From GCA-003244245 sp036279835 (lineage in GTDB: Bacteria > Actinomycetota > Actinomycetes > Mycobacteriales > Pseudonocardiaceae), in the NCBI GenBank assembly GCA_036279835.1, contig DASUII010000301.1:1-29481 (forward strand): a stretch of 29,481 nucleotides of DNA, in the 5' to 3' direction. The notes beneath the pieces were generated by a model. That model saw only the letters and a list, made by a program, of their open reading frames with translations. It was not told the DNA's origin and searched no databases. The position numbers were made by a program, and so were the translations under genes. This document shows positions 6,728-14,629 of this stretch, in pieces; the first letter of the stretch is position 1, and each line of letters opens with the position of its first letter.

Positions 6728-7301
6728 TCAAACTTTGTCCCGAAGCTGCGCCAGGGCTCGCGCCCGGGTGGGTCCGATCCCGCCGGGCGGGATTCCGCAG
6801 CTGCGAGCGACCTCAGCGTAGGTGCGGGGGTGGTCGGTGAACAATGCCCGCAACAGGGTCTGCCGGCGGGGCGACAACTCGCTGACGAGGTTCCAAAGTC
6901 TCCGGGTGATGTCGGCGTCAATGACCCGCTGTTCGGGACCAACGAAGGGATCAGCCACCGCTTCGAGCGCCGCGTTACATGCGCTCGGGGTGCGCTGAGC
7001 ATGGCGCAGGATGCTGAGACATTCGCGGCGCGCGGTGGTGGCCAGCCCCCCCCAGCTGTTCCGGGTCACGTATCTGATGGGCGTGTTCGGTCAGCCGCAA
7101 CCAGGTCATCTGCACCGCATCGAGTGCGTCCGCTTCCTGCAATCGAAACGAGCGCACCGTTGCGAAGACGCGCTTACCGTGCCGGAGGAGGATTTCTTCC
7201 CAGGCCGCCTGGTCCCCATTTCCGGCTCGGCGCAGCAGATCCGCGACGCTCGATGTGGCGCCAGTGTGGGTGTAGCCGGTGTGAGTAGTTGTCATCGACA
7301 T
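6728..7301 (-). pseudogene. ECF-type sigma-70 factor, frameshifted at a run of eight G
   Basis: The first frame starts MSMTTTHTGYTHTG and contains region 2 (DLLRRAGNGDQAAWEEILLR, then EADALDAVQMTWLRLTEHAH). At the C8 run (plus strand, near 7046-7053) it shifts; the other frame continues GLATTARRECLSILRHAQR and ends with region 4 helix-turn-helix YAEVARSCGIPPGGIGPTRA. Joined, this is a sigma factor of about 190 residues. The junction should read L-G-G-W-L-A-T-T-A-R; either one extra G or loss of TG explains it. AAAGGG lies five bases before the ATG. Since homopolymers are error-prone, the gene may be intact in the organism. The nearby STAS and anti-sigma kinases could be its controllers. Confidence 0.78.
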
Positions 7302-7514
7302 CGCAGCCCTTTGTGAGGAATCGCAGAAAAGGTGCCTCGCCGTGCAAAGACAGGTATCTTCCCGAAGGCAAAATCTGAAGCGGTTAACGCAGGTGCCGGA
7401 GCCGGCGCCACGCCCAGCTGTTCGAGGAGTTCCGATCGATCAAAAGAAGTCGCGCCGAGACGATCACGCCGCCTGTCTCATCTATGGCTCCTTCCGCCTG
7501 CCGACTATTGGGAT

Positions 7515-7580
7515 TGTCAGCAGCGGTCATGTCGCCAGCTGTCAGCTACCTGACATTGACACTGTCAGCTCGCGGACAGC
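7515..7580. promoter_or_regulatory. Cluster of TGTCAG half-sites (probable operator)
   Basis: TGTCAGCT occurs at 7540-7547 and 7563-7570, 23 bp apart, with the inverted half-site CTGACA at 7550-7555 between them. TGTCAGctacCTGACA is thus a perfect 6-bp-arm dyad, and TGACAttgacacTGTCA forms a second overlapping one. Another TGTCAG lies at 7515 and a GGACAG near 7574. The group resembles a multi-site operator for a TetR- or GntR-like repressor. It lies in the 377-bp gap between the sigma-factor start and the end of the monooxygenase gene; no gene is supported in that gap. Confidence 0.5.
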
Positions 7581-7630
7581 TTGACGCCTTGTGCCAACGG
7601 GGCGCTGTCAACGGCACCCGAAAACTGACC

Positions 7631-7655
7631 CCCTGGCGCCACTTGGGTTCCAGGG
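7631..7655 (-). terminator. Possible weak terminator after the tailoring operon
   Basis: CCCTGG and CCAGGG form 6-bp arms around a 13-base loop, 24 bp past the stop of the monooxygenase gene. There is no T-run. It is the only hairpin I see just beyond the operon end, so the call is tentative. Confidence 0.25.
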
Positions 7656-7678
7656 CGAATTTCGGTGATCGTCGCGCA

Positions 7679-9505
7679 TCAGGCCCGGGGGATCAGCCCC
7701 TCCTCGATCGCCTTGATCTGGAGGGCGAGGAACTTCGAGTAGGTGCGGGCTTGTTGGAGGTTCCCGCCCGTGAACCAGAGGCCGGGGTGCCCGGAACGGC
7801 GCCAGATCGTCCGCAGCTCGCCTTCGTGGTCGAGGCCCCATACCGGCTGGCAGCGGTTGGCCACGTCGTCGCCGAGCAGGGCCCGGGCGCTCTCGCGCAT
7901 GTTCTGGTAGCCGGTGGCCAGGACCACGATGTCGGCGGGCAAGGTCGTCCCGTCGGTGAAGACGACCCTGTCGGGCTCCAGGCGCTCGATCCCGACTCCC
8001 TGCTTGAGCTTGATCTTGCCGTCGGCGATCAGTGTCGAGGCGCCGACGTCGATGTAGTAGCCGCCGCCTCGGGTGAGGAGTTTCATGAACAGGCCACTAC
8101 CGTCCTCACCGAAGTCGAGCTTGAAGCCGGCTCGCTCCAGGCCAGCGAGCAACTCGGCGTCCATCTCGGCGAGAACCTTCGTGGCCCTCACGTGCTGCTG
8201 GCCGACCACCGGGAATGGGAACGACGACAGTATGAGGTCAGCGTCCTCCACCGGCGGGCCACCCTCCTCATAGAGGCCGCCTAAGAGCACCGCGATGCCA
8301 TTTTTGCTGCTCAGCACATAGGTGCTCGACCGCTGTACCAGGGTGACGTCGACACCTTGCTCGTAGAAATCCTGCGCGATGTCGTGGCCGCTGGTACCCG
8401 AACCCACGACAATGGCTCGCCGATCGGCGAAATTCCTTCCACTGATGTGGTCGCTGGAATGGCACCGCACTCCAGCGAAGTCGCTAGCGCCGGGAATCTC
8501 GGGCACATGGGGCACGCCGTTGATACCTGTAGCGAGCACCACATGACGGGGTCTCAGCGTCCGCTCCGTTCCGTCAGGCTGGTGGATCCGCACCACCCAG
8601 CGCCCGGCGCCGTCGTCGTAGTCCCCGCCGAGGAACTCCGTGCCCACCCAGACGTTGAGCTCCATGGCTGAGGCGTAGGACTCGAACCAGTCCGCCAGCT
8701 TGTCCTTGGGAGTGAAGACGGGCCAGTGCGCCGGAAACGGCAGGTAGGGCAGGTGGTCGTACCAGACCGGGTCGTGGAGCACCAGCGACCGGTACCGGTT
8801 ACGCCAGTTGTCGCCCACCCTGGGGTTGCGCTCGACGACGAGGGTGTCGACGCCGAGCTGCTTCAGGCGGGCGGCGATAGTGAGCCCGCCCTGCCCGGCG
8901 CCGACCACAACCACGGTCGGGTCGCCACCGGTCAGCGACTGTTCAGCCTGGCGCTGTTCGAGCCAGCTGCGCCGGCCCCGATGCTCGCCGTGGGCGACGC
9001 CGTGGGCTCGCCTCGGACCGGACGGCTCCTCGAAGCCCTTCAGCTCGTCGAGGGTGGTGAGGACCGTCCACGCCTTCCATGGCGCACCTGGCTCGGGGCC
9101 CGCGGGCATCAGCCGCAGGAAGCCAACTCCCCGTCCTATCGCAGTCTCGAAATCGAAGAACGCTTGCACCCACCGCATCCCCGCGGCTGGCTCGACGAGC
9201 GCCGGGTCCTTGCCCGGTGTCAGGCCGAAACAGGACGGGCTGATGGTGTCAAGTGTCGACCTGAACGCCTCGGCGATGGCCTGGGAACCGCTGAAGGTGC
9301 GCAGGTCCCAGGTGAAGGCGAGCAGATCACGCCACCACCCGTCCGGCAGGAACAAGCCTTCGACGGCCCCGGAGTTTCGCCCTTCGAGAGCGGCGCCGAA
9401 GCGGGCCAGCCAGGCTCTGCAGATCTCGCCGGGTGCAACCGCCGCGCTCGTGGGCAGCAACATTTCGGTCATCGATCCCACTCCGATCCGCTCGCCACGG
9501 TTCAT
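7679..9505 (-). CDS. NTF2-like domain fused to flavin-containing monooxygenase
   Basis: The 608-residue protein has a SnoaL/NTF2-like N-terminal domain (about 25-155) followed by a group B flavoprotein monooxygenase. The FAD loop is VVVVGAGQGGLTIA (198-211), the signature FAGVRCH at 343-349 fits F-x-G-x-x-x-H, the NADPH loop is VVGSGTSGHDIA (366-377), and VVLATGYQN is the late ATG motif. It probably inserts one oxygen (hydroxylation, N-oxidation or Baeyer-Villiger type) into the pathway product. GGAG sits six bases before the ATG, and the start overlaps the ligase stop by four bases (ATGA), so it is translationally coupled. It is the last gene of the operon. Confidence 0.88.
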   Translation of the reverse strand: MNRGERIGVGSMTEMLLPTSAAVAPGEICRAWLARFGAALEGRNSGAVEGLFLPDGWWRDLLAFTWDLRTFSGSQAIAEAFRSTLDTISPSCFGLTPGKDPALVEPAAGMRWVQAFFDFETAIGRGVGFLRLMPAGPEPGAPWKAWTVLTTLDELKGFEEPSGPRRAHGVAHGEHRGRRSWLEQRQAEQSLTGGDPTVVVVGAGQGGLTIAARLKQLGVDTLVVERNPRVGDNWRNRYRSLVLHDPVWYDHLPYLPFPAHWPVFTPKDKLADWFESYASAMELNVWVGTEFLGGDYDDGAGRWVVRIHQPDGTERTLRPRHVVLATGINGVPHVPEIPGASDFAGVRCHSSDHISGRNFADRRAIVVGSGTSGHDIAQDFYEQGVDVTLVQRSSTYVLSSKNGIAVLLGGLYEEGGPPVEDADLILSSFPFPVVGQQHVRATKVLAEMDAELLAGLERAGFKLDFGEDGSGLFMKLLTRGGGYYIDVGASTLIADGKIKLKQGVGIERLEPDRVVFTDGTTLPADIVVLATGYQNMRESARALLGDDVANRCQPVWGLDHEGELRTIWRRSGHPGLWFTGGNLQQARTYSKFLALQIKAIEEGLIPRA

Positions 9506-11097
9506 TGCGTTCTCCGATTACGGGTCACGTGGATAGGATCTGACCTGGTCGCCGCTCGATTCCGGTCCGATGCTTTTGCGCGGAGCTCCCGTTTGAGGAC
9601 TTTCCCGGTGGGGGTCACGGGCAGGGTTTCGACGAACTCGACGGTGCGGGGCGCCTTATAGCCGGCGATGAGGGTCTTGGTATGCGCCCGAATCTCCGCT
9701 TCGCTCACCTGCGTGCCCGGCTTACACACGACCACGGCGTGCACCCGCTCGCCCCACTGTTCGTCGGGCACCCCGACCACGGCACAGTTCGCCACCGCGG
9801 GATGGGTGGCGACGGCGTTTTCCACCTCGGCGGAATAGACGTTCTCCCCACCTGTGATGATCATGTCCTTGATCCGATCGACGATGCAGACGTAGCCGTG
9901 GGCGTCCATCCGGCCGGCGTCTCCGGTGTGCATCCATCCCCCGCGTAGCGCGGTGGCAGTCAGTTCCGGCTTGCCCCAGTACCCCAACATCACGTGGCCG
10001 CCGCGGACCACGATCTCGCCAACCTGACCCCGGGGAAGCTCCCGGTCTTCGGGGTCGACGACGCGCACTTCGGCGTGCGGGGCGGCTCGGCCCCCCGAGC
10101 CGAGCCGGTCTGGGTACGGGCTGGTCTCCTCGTGGTCAGCAGGCAGCAGCAGGGTGGTGACCCCGCTGAGTTCAGTCATGCCGTAGGCCTGAACGAAGTC
10201 GGCGCCAGGCAGGGCCTTACGGGCCCGGTCGAGCACCGGCAGCGCGATCGGGGAGCCGCCGTAGCCGAGCCGCTGCACGCTGGACAGATCGTACTCGGCG
10301 CGTCGTGGATGGTCGACCATCAGTTGGATCATGATCGGGATCAGCGCAGTGTCGGTGACTCGGTGCTGCTCGATCGCCGCCAGCACGGCGATTGGGTCGA
10401 ACTTCGACACGACGACGTGGGTTCCGCCGATCAGGCTCGCTCCGATGACCGCTGCCGCTGACGCGAGGTGGAACATCGGGGCGGCATGCAGGAATCGCTC
10501 ACAGGAGCCGAATCCCCCGCCCACTGTCGAACCCAGCGCTGAGGTGAGCAGGTTGGCGTGGGAAAGCATGACCCCTTTAGGGAAGCCGGTAGTGCCGCCG
10601 GTATAGAACAGCGCCGCCAGGGCGTCCTCGCCCCTGCGGGCGTCGTCGACCGCCGGTCCCGCAACGACCAGTTCCTCATAGCCCAGCATGCCGGGCGGCG
10701 GCCCAGCATCCCCCACGTGAATGAGGGTGTCCAGCCCGACGTAACGGTCCCGAATTGCGGGCACCAGCGGGATGAAGGTGTCGTCCACCAGCAGCACCCG
10801 GGTCTGCGAGTCCGTCAACGAGTAGCCGATTTCCGTCGGTGACCAGCGGATGTTGACCGGGTTGAGCACCGCGTCCGCCCACGGCACGGCGAGGTAGTAC
10901 TCGATGAACCGATCGGAGTTCAACCCCAGGTAGGCCACCCGGTCACCGGGCTTGACACCGAGTCGCCGCAGTGCGCCGGCCAGCCGGGCCACCCGGTCAG
11001 CCTGCTCGGCGAAGCTTCGCACCCGATCACCGAAGATCGTCGCAATCCCGTCGGGATTCTGCTGCACGGCCCGGTGCAGGAATTGCGTAAGGTACAT
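9502..11097 (-). CDS. Acyl-CoA ligase (ANL superfamily)
   Basis: A complete 531-residue adenylate-forming ligase. The P-loop-like AMP motif is YTGGTTGFPKG (165-175), followed by QAYGMTEL, then GWMHTGDAGRMDAHGYV, the hinge region DRIKDMIITGGENVYSAEVE and the catalytic lysine in TPTGKVLKREL near the C-terminus. It activates a carboxylic acid as acyl-AMP and then CoA thioester. GGGAG lies six bases before the ATG. In this operon it most likely supplies or recycles an acyl starter for the single-module PKS, whose own N-terminal carrier domain lacks its serine. Substrate chain length cannot be read from the sequence. Confidence 0.92.
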   Translation of the reverse strand: MYLTQFLHRAVQQNPDGIATIFGDRVRSFAEQADRVARLAGALRRLGVKPGDRVAYLGLNSDRFIEYYLAVPWADAVLNPVNIRWSPTEIGYSLTDSQTRVLLVDDTFIPLVPAIRDRYVGLDTLIHVGDAGPPPGMLGYEELVVAGPAVDDARRGEDALAALFYTGGTTGFPKGVMLSHANLLTSALGSTVGGGFGSCERFLHAAPMFHLASAAAVIGASLIGGTHVVVSKFDPIAVLAAIEQHRVTDTALIPIMIQLMVDHPRRAEYDLSSVQRLGYGGSPIALPVLDRARKALPGADFVQAYGMTELSGVTTLLLPADHEETSPYPDRLGSGGRAAPHAEVRVVDPEDRELPRGQVGEIVVRGGHVMLGYWGKPELTATALRGGWMHTGDAGRMDAHGYVCIVDRIKDMIITGGENVYSAEVENAVATHPAVANCAVVGVPDEQWGERVHAVVVCKPGTQVSEAEIRAHTKTLIAGYKAPRTVEFVETLPVTPTGKVLKRELRAKASDRNRAATRSDPIHVTRNRRTQ

Positions 11098-11147
11098 CGG
11101 GGACTCCCTTTTTTTCTCCGCCAGTTACTCGGGCCCTGTCTGCGCGC

Positions 11148-12017
11148 TCACTCGCTCGGCAAGCCGTGGAGCCGTAGCACGTAGAGGTCGTCGCGCAGGA
11201 CGTCCTCGGTACAGTTGAGCAGCATGACAAGATCGTCATGCACGGACAGGTGACGCCCGCTGAGTCGGTCGACCTCGCCGGTGGCTATCCGCAGTAGCAG
11301 TTCGGCTATCTGGTGTGGCTGTGCCCCTCGACCGGCGGCGGTCTCCTGGCGGCCCCAATCCCGTAACCGGCCTTGCGGTGAGTCGGCTGGCGCGGTGCTT
11401 GTCAGCGCCGCTTCGCCAAGCCCGATCGCCAGGATGCCCGGATGAACGCTGAAGACGCTGATCCCGTGTCGCCTGGTCTCGACCCCGAGATTCTCGGTGA
11501 ACTTGACCACAGCAGCCTTGGACACCGAGTAGGCGGATGCCAGTGGCCAGCGAAACACGCCGGCCTGGCTGGTCACGTTGACGATCCGGCCGCCTCGGCG
11601 AGCGACCATCTCCGGCAGCACGAGCCGGCTGCAGAGCTCAACGCTGCGCAGGTTGACCTCGACGGTGCGCCACCAGTCCTGCTCCGGGACTTCCCAGGCC
11701 GGTCCGGCCGGTCCGCTGATCCCGGCGTTATTGACGAGGACGTCGACGGGGCCGAGCTCGTGGCGCAGCTTATCGACGGCGGTTGCGGCGGCCTCAGGAT
11801 CGCTGAGGTCCGCACTGGCCGCAGCGGCGACGCCACCCGCTGCCTCGATCAGTTGCACCGACTCGGCCAGCTGGTCGGGCGAGCGAGCGATCAAGCCCAC
11901 CGCGGCGCCGGCCCCGGCCAAGGCCAGCGCCAGCACCTGTCCGATACCGCGCCCTCCCCCTGTGACCAGGGCCACCGAGCCGGCCAGCGCAGGCTGTGTC
12001 CGCTGCACGGCAACCAT
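11148..12017 (-). CDS. Short-chain dehydrogenase/reductase
   Basis: A classical SDR of 289 residues: cofactor loop TGGGRGIG at 19-26, NNAG at 96-99, catalytic serine in NVTSQAG near 150 and YSVSK at 163-167. The residue after the second strand is in the GLIARS context, which suggests NADP(H). It ends about 50 bp before the ligase. The ATG overlaps the stop of the upstream superoxide-dismutase-like gene (TGATG), with GGGA five bases before it; a GTG one codon earlier is possible. It probably oxidises or reduces a hydroxyl/keto group on the pathway intermediate. It has an extended C-terminal region of about 70 residues. Confidence 0.9.
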   Translation of the reverse strand: MVAVQRTQPALAGSVALVTGGGRGIGQVLALALAGAGAAVGLIARSPDQLAESVQLIEAAGGVAAAASADLSDPEAAATAVDKLRHELGPVDVLVNNAGISGPAGPAWEVPEQDWWRTVEVNLRSVELCSRLVLPEMVARRGGRIVNVTSQAGVFRWPLASAYSVSKAAVVKFTENLGVETRRHGISVFSVHPGILAIGLGEAALTSTAPADSPQGRLRDWGRQETAAGRGAQPHQIAELLLRIATGEVDRLSGRHLSVHDDLVMLLNCTEDVLRDDLYVLRLHGLPSE

Positions 12018-12670
12018 CACCGTCCCGCGAGAGTCAGGCAGGCCAGTCGGGCGCCGGCTTTTCCTGCATGGCCGGGATCCGTGGCGGTCTGCATCGCTTC
12101 GTGCACCACGATCGAGCCTGGTGCGCGGTCGGTGAGGACGAAGGGCACCGTGGTACGCGACGTGCCAGCGCCGGTGGCGTCGGTCCGAACATCGAGCCAG
12201 ATCTCATTGCTCGGGTTGGCGTACTCGGGGTTGCTCGATGGCGCTTGGGGGGTGGCTGCCGGATCGATGCGGTTCTGGAAGTGCGGGCCGGCCGCGTCGC
12301 CATTGGCACCACAGGCCTTGGTGTGCGCGTGCACCGCGTAGCCACGGTTGGGCAGCAACCCGGAGACCGCGAACTCCGCCCGAGTGGAGCCGTCCGACGA
12401 CGGGGTCATTGCGACCGTCATAGCCGCCCCGATCGGCGCCAGGTCCCGGTTGTAGGTGATAGCTTTCGAGGCTGGACTCGGCATTGTGAGCGTGTCGCTA
12501 CTAAACAGCAGCGGCGCGGGCTTCGGGCTTGTGTAAGCAGCGACTGGCGCGACCATGCCGACCCCCCGATAGGCGCAGCCAAGCGGCATGACGACCAGGA
12601 CGGCACCGACCACCATAGCCATAAACCGTCGCCACAGTATGGGAGAATGGTTACTCCAAAAAAGCTGCAT
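12017..12670 (-). CDS. Cu-only superoxide dismutase-like lipoprotein
   Basis: The 217-residue protein has a hydrophobic signal with a lipobox (VVMPLGC, lipidated Cys32), so it is probably anchored outside the membrane. The body is a Cu,Zn-SOD beta-barrel: copper ligands HAH at 114/116, GPHF (His130) and VVHE (His190), the disulfide pair Cys120 and Cys211, and the active-site arginine in ARLAC (208). The zinc loop between His130 and His190 contains no histidine, so the zinc site is absent. AGGA precedes the ATG by about six bases. An extracytoplasmic SOD-like protein inside a biosynthetic operon, coupled to the SDR, is unexpected; it may give self-protection or have a repurposed copper chemistry. 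Confidence 0.85.
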   Translation of the reverse strand: MQLFWSNHSPILWRRFMAMVVGAVLVVMPLGCAYRGVGMVAPVAAYTSPKPAPLLFSSDTLTMPSPASKAITYNRDLAPIGAAMTVAMTPSSDGSTRAEFAVSGLLPNRGYAVHAHTKACGANGDAAGPHFQNRIDPAATPQAPSSNPEYANPSNEIWLDVRTDATGAGTSRTTVPFVLTDRAPGSIVVHEAMQTATDPGHAGKAGARLACLTLAGR

Positions 12671-12707
12671 GGCTCTTCCTTCACGATCTGGTTGGATGGC
12701 CGTTGTT

Positions 12708-13922
12708 TCAATACATCGCCACAGGTAGCGCTGCCAGGCCGTTCATGATCACACCTTCCCGCCAGGTCAGCTGCTGCGCGGGCACCGCCAGCCGCAGCCG
12801 GGGGAATCGGGCGAGCAGGGTCCCCAGCGCGATGCGGCCTTCCAGCCGGGCTAGCGGTGCGCCAAGGCAGTGGTGGATTCCATGGCCGAAGGCCAGGTGC
12901 GGGTTGTCGGTGCGGGTGATGTCCAACTCGTCGGGCTGCGCGAGGCACGCCGGGTCCCGGTTAGCGGCCAGCAGTCCGGCGAGCACGATCTCGCCGGCTG
13001 GGATGGTGACCCCACCGATGTCGACCGCTTCGGCGCTCCAGCGAAACGTTGCCACTTGCCCCGGCGGGTCGAAGCGCAGCATCTCGTCGATCGCGTCGGG
13101 TAGCAGGTGTGGCTGGGCACGGAGCAGCGCCAGCTGCTCGGGGTGGGTAAGCAGCGCGTGGACCGCGTTGCCGATCAGGTTCACCGTGGTCTCGTGACCT
13201 GCGACGAGCAGCAAGAACACCATCGAGGTCAGCTCGTCCTCGGAGAGTCGGTCCTGGCCATCGCGGGCGGCCACCAGCGCCGACAGCAGGTCGTCGGTGC
13301 CGTTTCTGCGCTTGGTGGCTACCAGTTCCCGCAAGTAGCTCACCAGCGCGGTGACCGCAGCGACGAGCGCATCCGGGCCGGCCAGCACTCCGGTCACCCA
13401 GGTGGTTGACCAGTCATGGAATTCCGCGCGGCGATCCTCCGGCACGCCGACCAGCTCGCAGATCACAGTGATCGGCAGGGGCACCGCGAACGAGGCGATC
13501 AGGTCAACCTGCGCCGCGTTGACCATACCGTCGAGCAGCTCGTCGGTGATCTGCTGGATCCGCGGCGCGAGCTGCTCGACGCGGCGGCGGGTGAACGCTG
13601 TTGTAACCAACCGGCGCAGCCGGGTGTGGTCCGGCGGATTGCGGTTGAGCATGTGACTAGTCACCGCTGCGAACATCTCCGGCGGGAGCAGATCACGACC
13701 CAGGTTGGCCAGCGTCAGGTCGCTTTTAACCAGCCGCGGATCGTGCAGTGCCTGACGCACCTCGTCGTAGCCGGTGATCAGCCAAGCCAACTCACCGGTC
13801 GGCAACGTGATGAGGTGTACCGGTCCAGCCGCCGCGAGCTGGGCGTACCTGGCGTGGCGCCCCGCGCCGTCGGTGATATCGAATTGGGCCACCACCGGGG
13901 TCTCCGTCATGTCAGTCATCAT
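12708..13922 (-). CDS. Cytochrome P450
   Basis: A 404-residue soluble class I bacterial P450. The I-helix oxygen motif is AGHETT (241-246), the K-helix ExxR is E280/R283, and the heme loop is FGHGIHHCLGAPLARLEGR with Cys352 as thiolate ligand. The PDHTRLRRLV motif typical of the CYP105/107 groups is at 97-106. It needs a ferredoxin and reductase, none of which are in the window. GGAG is three bases before the first ATG and six before the second, so translation may begin one codon later. It lies 24 bp after the SnoaL-like gene and 37 bp before the SOD-like gene; role: oxidative tailoring. Confidence 0.93.
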   Translation of the reverse strand: MMTDMTETPVVAQFDITDGAGRHARYAQLAAAGPVHLITLPTGELAWLITGYDEVRQALHDPRLVKSDLTLANLGRDLLPPEMFAAVTSHMLNRNPPDHTRLRRLVTTAFTRRRVEQLAPRIQQITDELLDGMVNAAQVDLIASFAVPLPITVICELVGVPEDRRAEFHDWSTTWVTGVLAGPDALVAAVTALVSYLRELVATKRRNGTDDLLSALVAARDGQDRLSEDELTSMVFLLLVAGHETTVNLIGNAVHALLTHPEQLALLRAQPHLLPDAIDEMLRFDPPGQVATFRWSAEAVDIGGVTIPAGEIVLAGLLAANRDPACLAQPDELDITRTDNPHLAFGHGIHHCLGAPLARLEGRIALGTLLARFPRLRLAVPAQQLTWREGVIMNGLAALPVAMY

Positions 13923-13946
13923 GTGCTCCGTTAGCGGCGTGTTTCC

Positions 13947-14351
13947 CTAGAAGGGGCACGCATTGTCGATGACGACACGCCAGGACCCGTCCGCCTGCCG
14001 GCGGAGGACGACTGCCGCGACACTACGGAGGGTCAAGGGATTCCCGCCAGGATCGTTATCCTCGAGCGTCCATTCTAGGGTCCTCAGCGCAATGTCTCCC
14101 ACCTGATGGAGGCTGTTCTGCCCACATTTTAATTCGACCCGTCCACCGGTCGCCAAGAGATCGGCTAGTATTTCCCTAATAGCACCGGAACCGGTGGCGA
14201 CCTGGCCAGGACCCAAAGAAAATACTGCCTCGTCCTCGTACAGCCCGACCAGTCCGTCGAGGTCACCTGCGTTGAACGTATCCTGAGCCATCTTCGGACC
14301 GTCTTCCGGATCCTTGATCTGAATCACGCCCAGTGCCGTTTTTTCCACCAT
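13947..14351 (-). CDS. SnoaL/NTF2-like small protein
   Basis: The 134-residue protein has the cone-shaped NTF2-like pattern: TFNAGDLDGLVGLYEDEAVF near the front, then VATGSGAIREILADLLATGG, and a closing strand VLRRQADGSWRVVIDNACPF. Relatives serve as cyclases, isomerases, hydrolases or small-molecule binders in polyketide pathways. A strong GGAGGAGG just upstream fixes the ATG; longer frames to 14432 are not needed. It is the first structural gene of the tailoring operon and has a long leader of about 230 bases after the predicted -10, which also holds a 22-codon ORF. Catalytic residues cannot be assigned. Confidence 0.85.
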   Translation of the reverse strand: MVEKTALGVIQIKDPEDGPKMAQDTFNAGDLDGLVGLYEDEAVFSLGPGQVATGSGAIREILADLLATGGRVELKCGQNSLHQVGDIALRTLEWTLEDNDPGGNPLTLRSVAAVVLRRQADGSWRVVIDNACPF

Positions 14352-14477
14352 ATCTCCTCCTCCGTCGTGAGCACGACGACATCTAACTAAGAGCCGCGGG
14401 GTCGCTGCGCTGATACGCGGACAATGACGCAATCACCCGTCAGGGTGGCGGTCAGCGCGGATTCACGCTGCCCGGGG

Positions 14478-14546
14478 CTACTGCGAGCGGATCGTCTGGC
14501 CTCGCCAGGCACGTGTGGCGGTCCCCGACGAGCCTCTAACGTCCAT
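14478..14546 (-). CDS. 22-codon leader ORF, paralogous to the one at 27073
   Basis: The ORF encodes a peptide starting MDVRGSSGTATRA and ending after 22 residues with TAG. GGGAG lies five bases before the ATG. It matches MDIAGSERTATPA at 27073: seven or more of the first 13 positions are identical and three codon pairs (Asp2, Ala10, Thr11) differ only at synonymous third positions, a sign of selection on the peptide. It sits downstream of the shared 46-bp promoter element and upstream of the SnoaL-operon. It may be a leader peptide, a signal peptide, or the remnant of a larger gene start; no known family recognised. Confidence 0.5.
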   Translation of the reverse strand: MDVRGSSGTATRAWRGQTIRSQ

Positions 14547-14581
14547 GATCACTCCCCCATGTGGTGTGCGGCTACTACGTT

Positions 14582-14627
14582 ACGCTAAGACCTTTCCGGT
14601 TGCGGTTGCCTCAGGAACAACCCTAGG
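14582..14627 (-). promoter_or_regulatory. Promoter element A: LuxR-like box plus -10, for the tailoring operon
   Basis: Read on the minus strand, it starts with the box CTAGGGTTGTTCCTGAG and ends with TAGCGT, a good actinobacterial -10. The same 46 positions recur ungapped at 26997-27042 with 38 identities. The box lies where it would overlap the -35 region, the geometry of a class II activator site. The box begins three bases past the PKS stop, so the tailoring genes seem to have their own promoter. The box resembles the published PAS-LuxR (PimM) consensus CTVGGGAWWTCCCBAG, but not closely. The regulator is not known; the two LuxR-type genes in the window are candidates. Confidence 0.6.
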
Positions 14628-14629
14628 AA

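Noticed and set aside
8726..9661. Long plus-strand frame opposite the monooxygenase gene
   Set aside because: It is antisense to a strongly supported gene, as are the long plus frames at 7484-8284 and 11442-12341; long antisense frames are expected in high-GC DNA and their products are motif-free.
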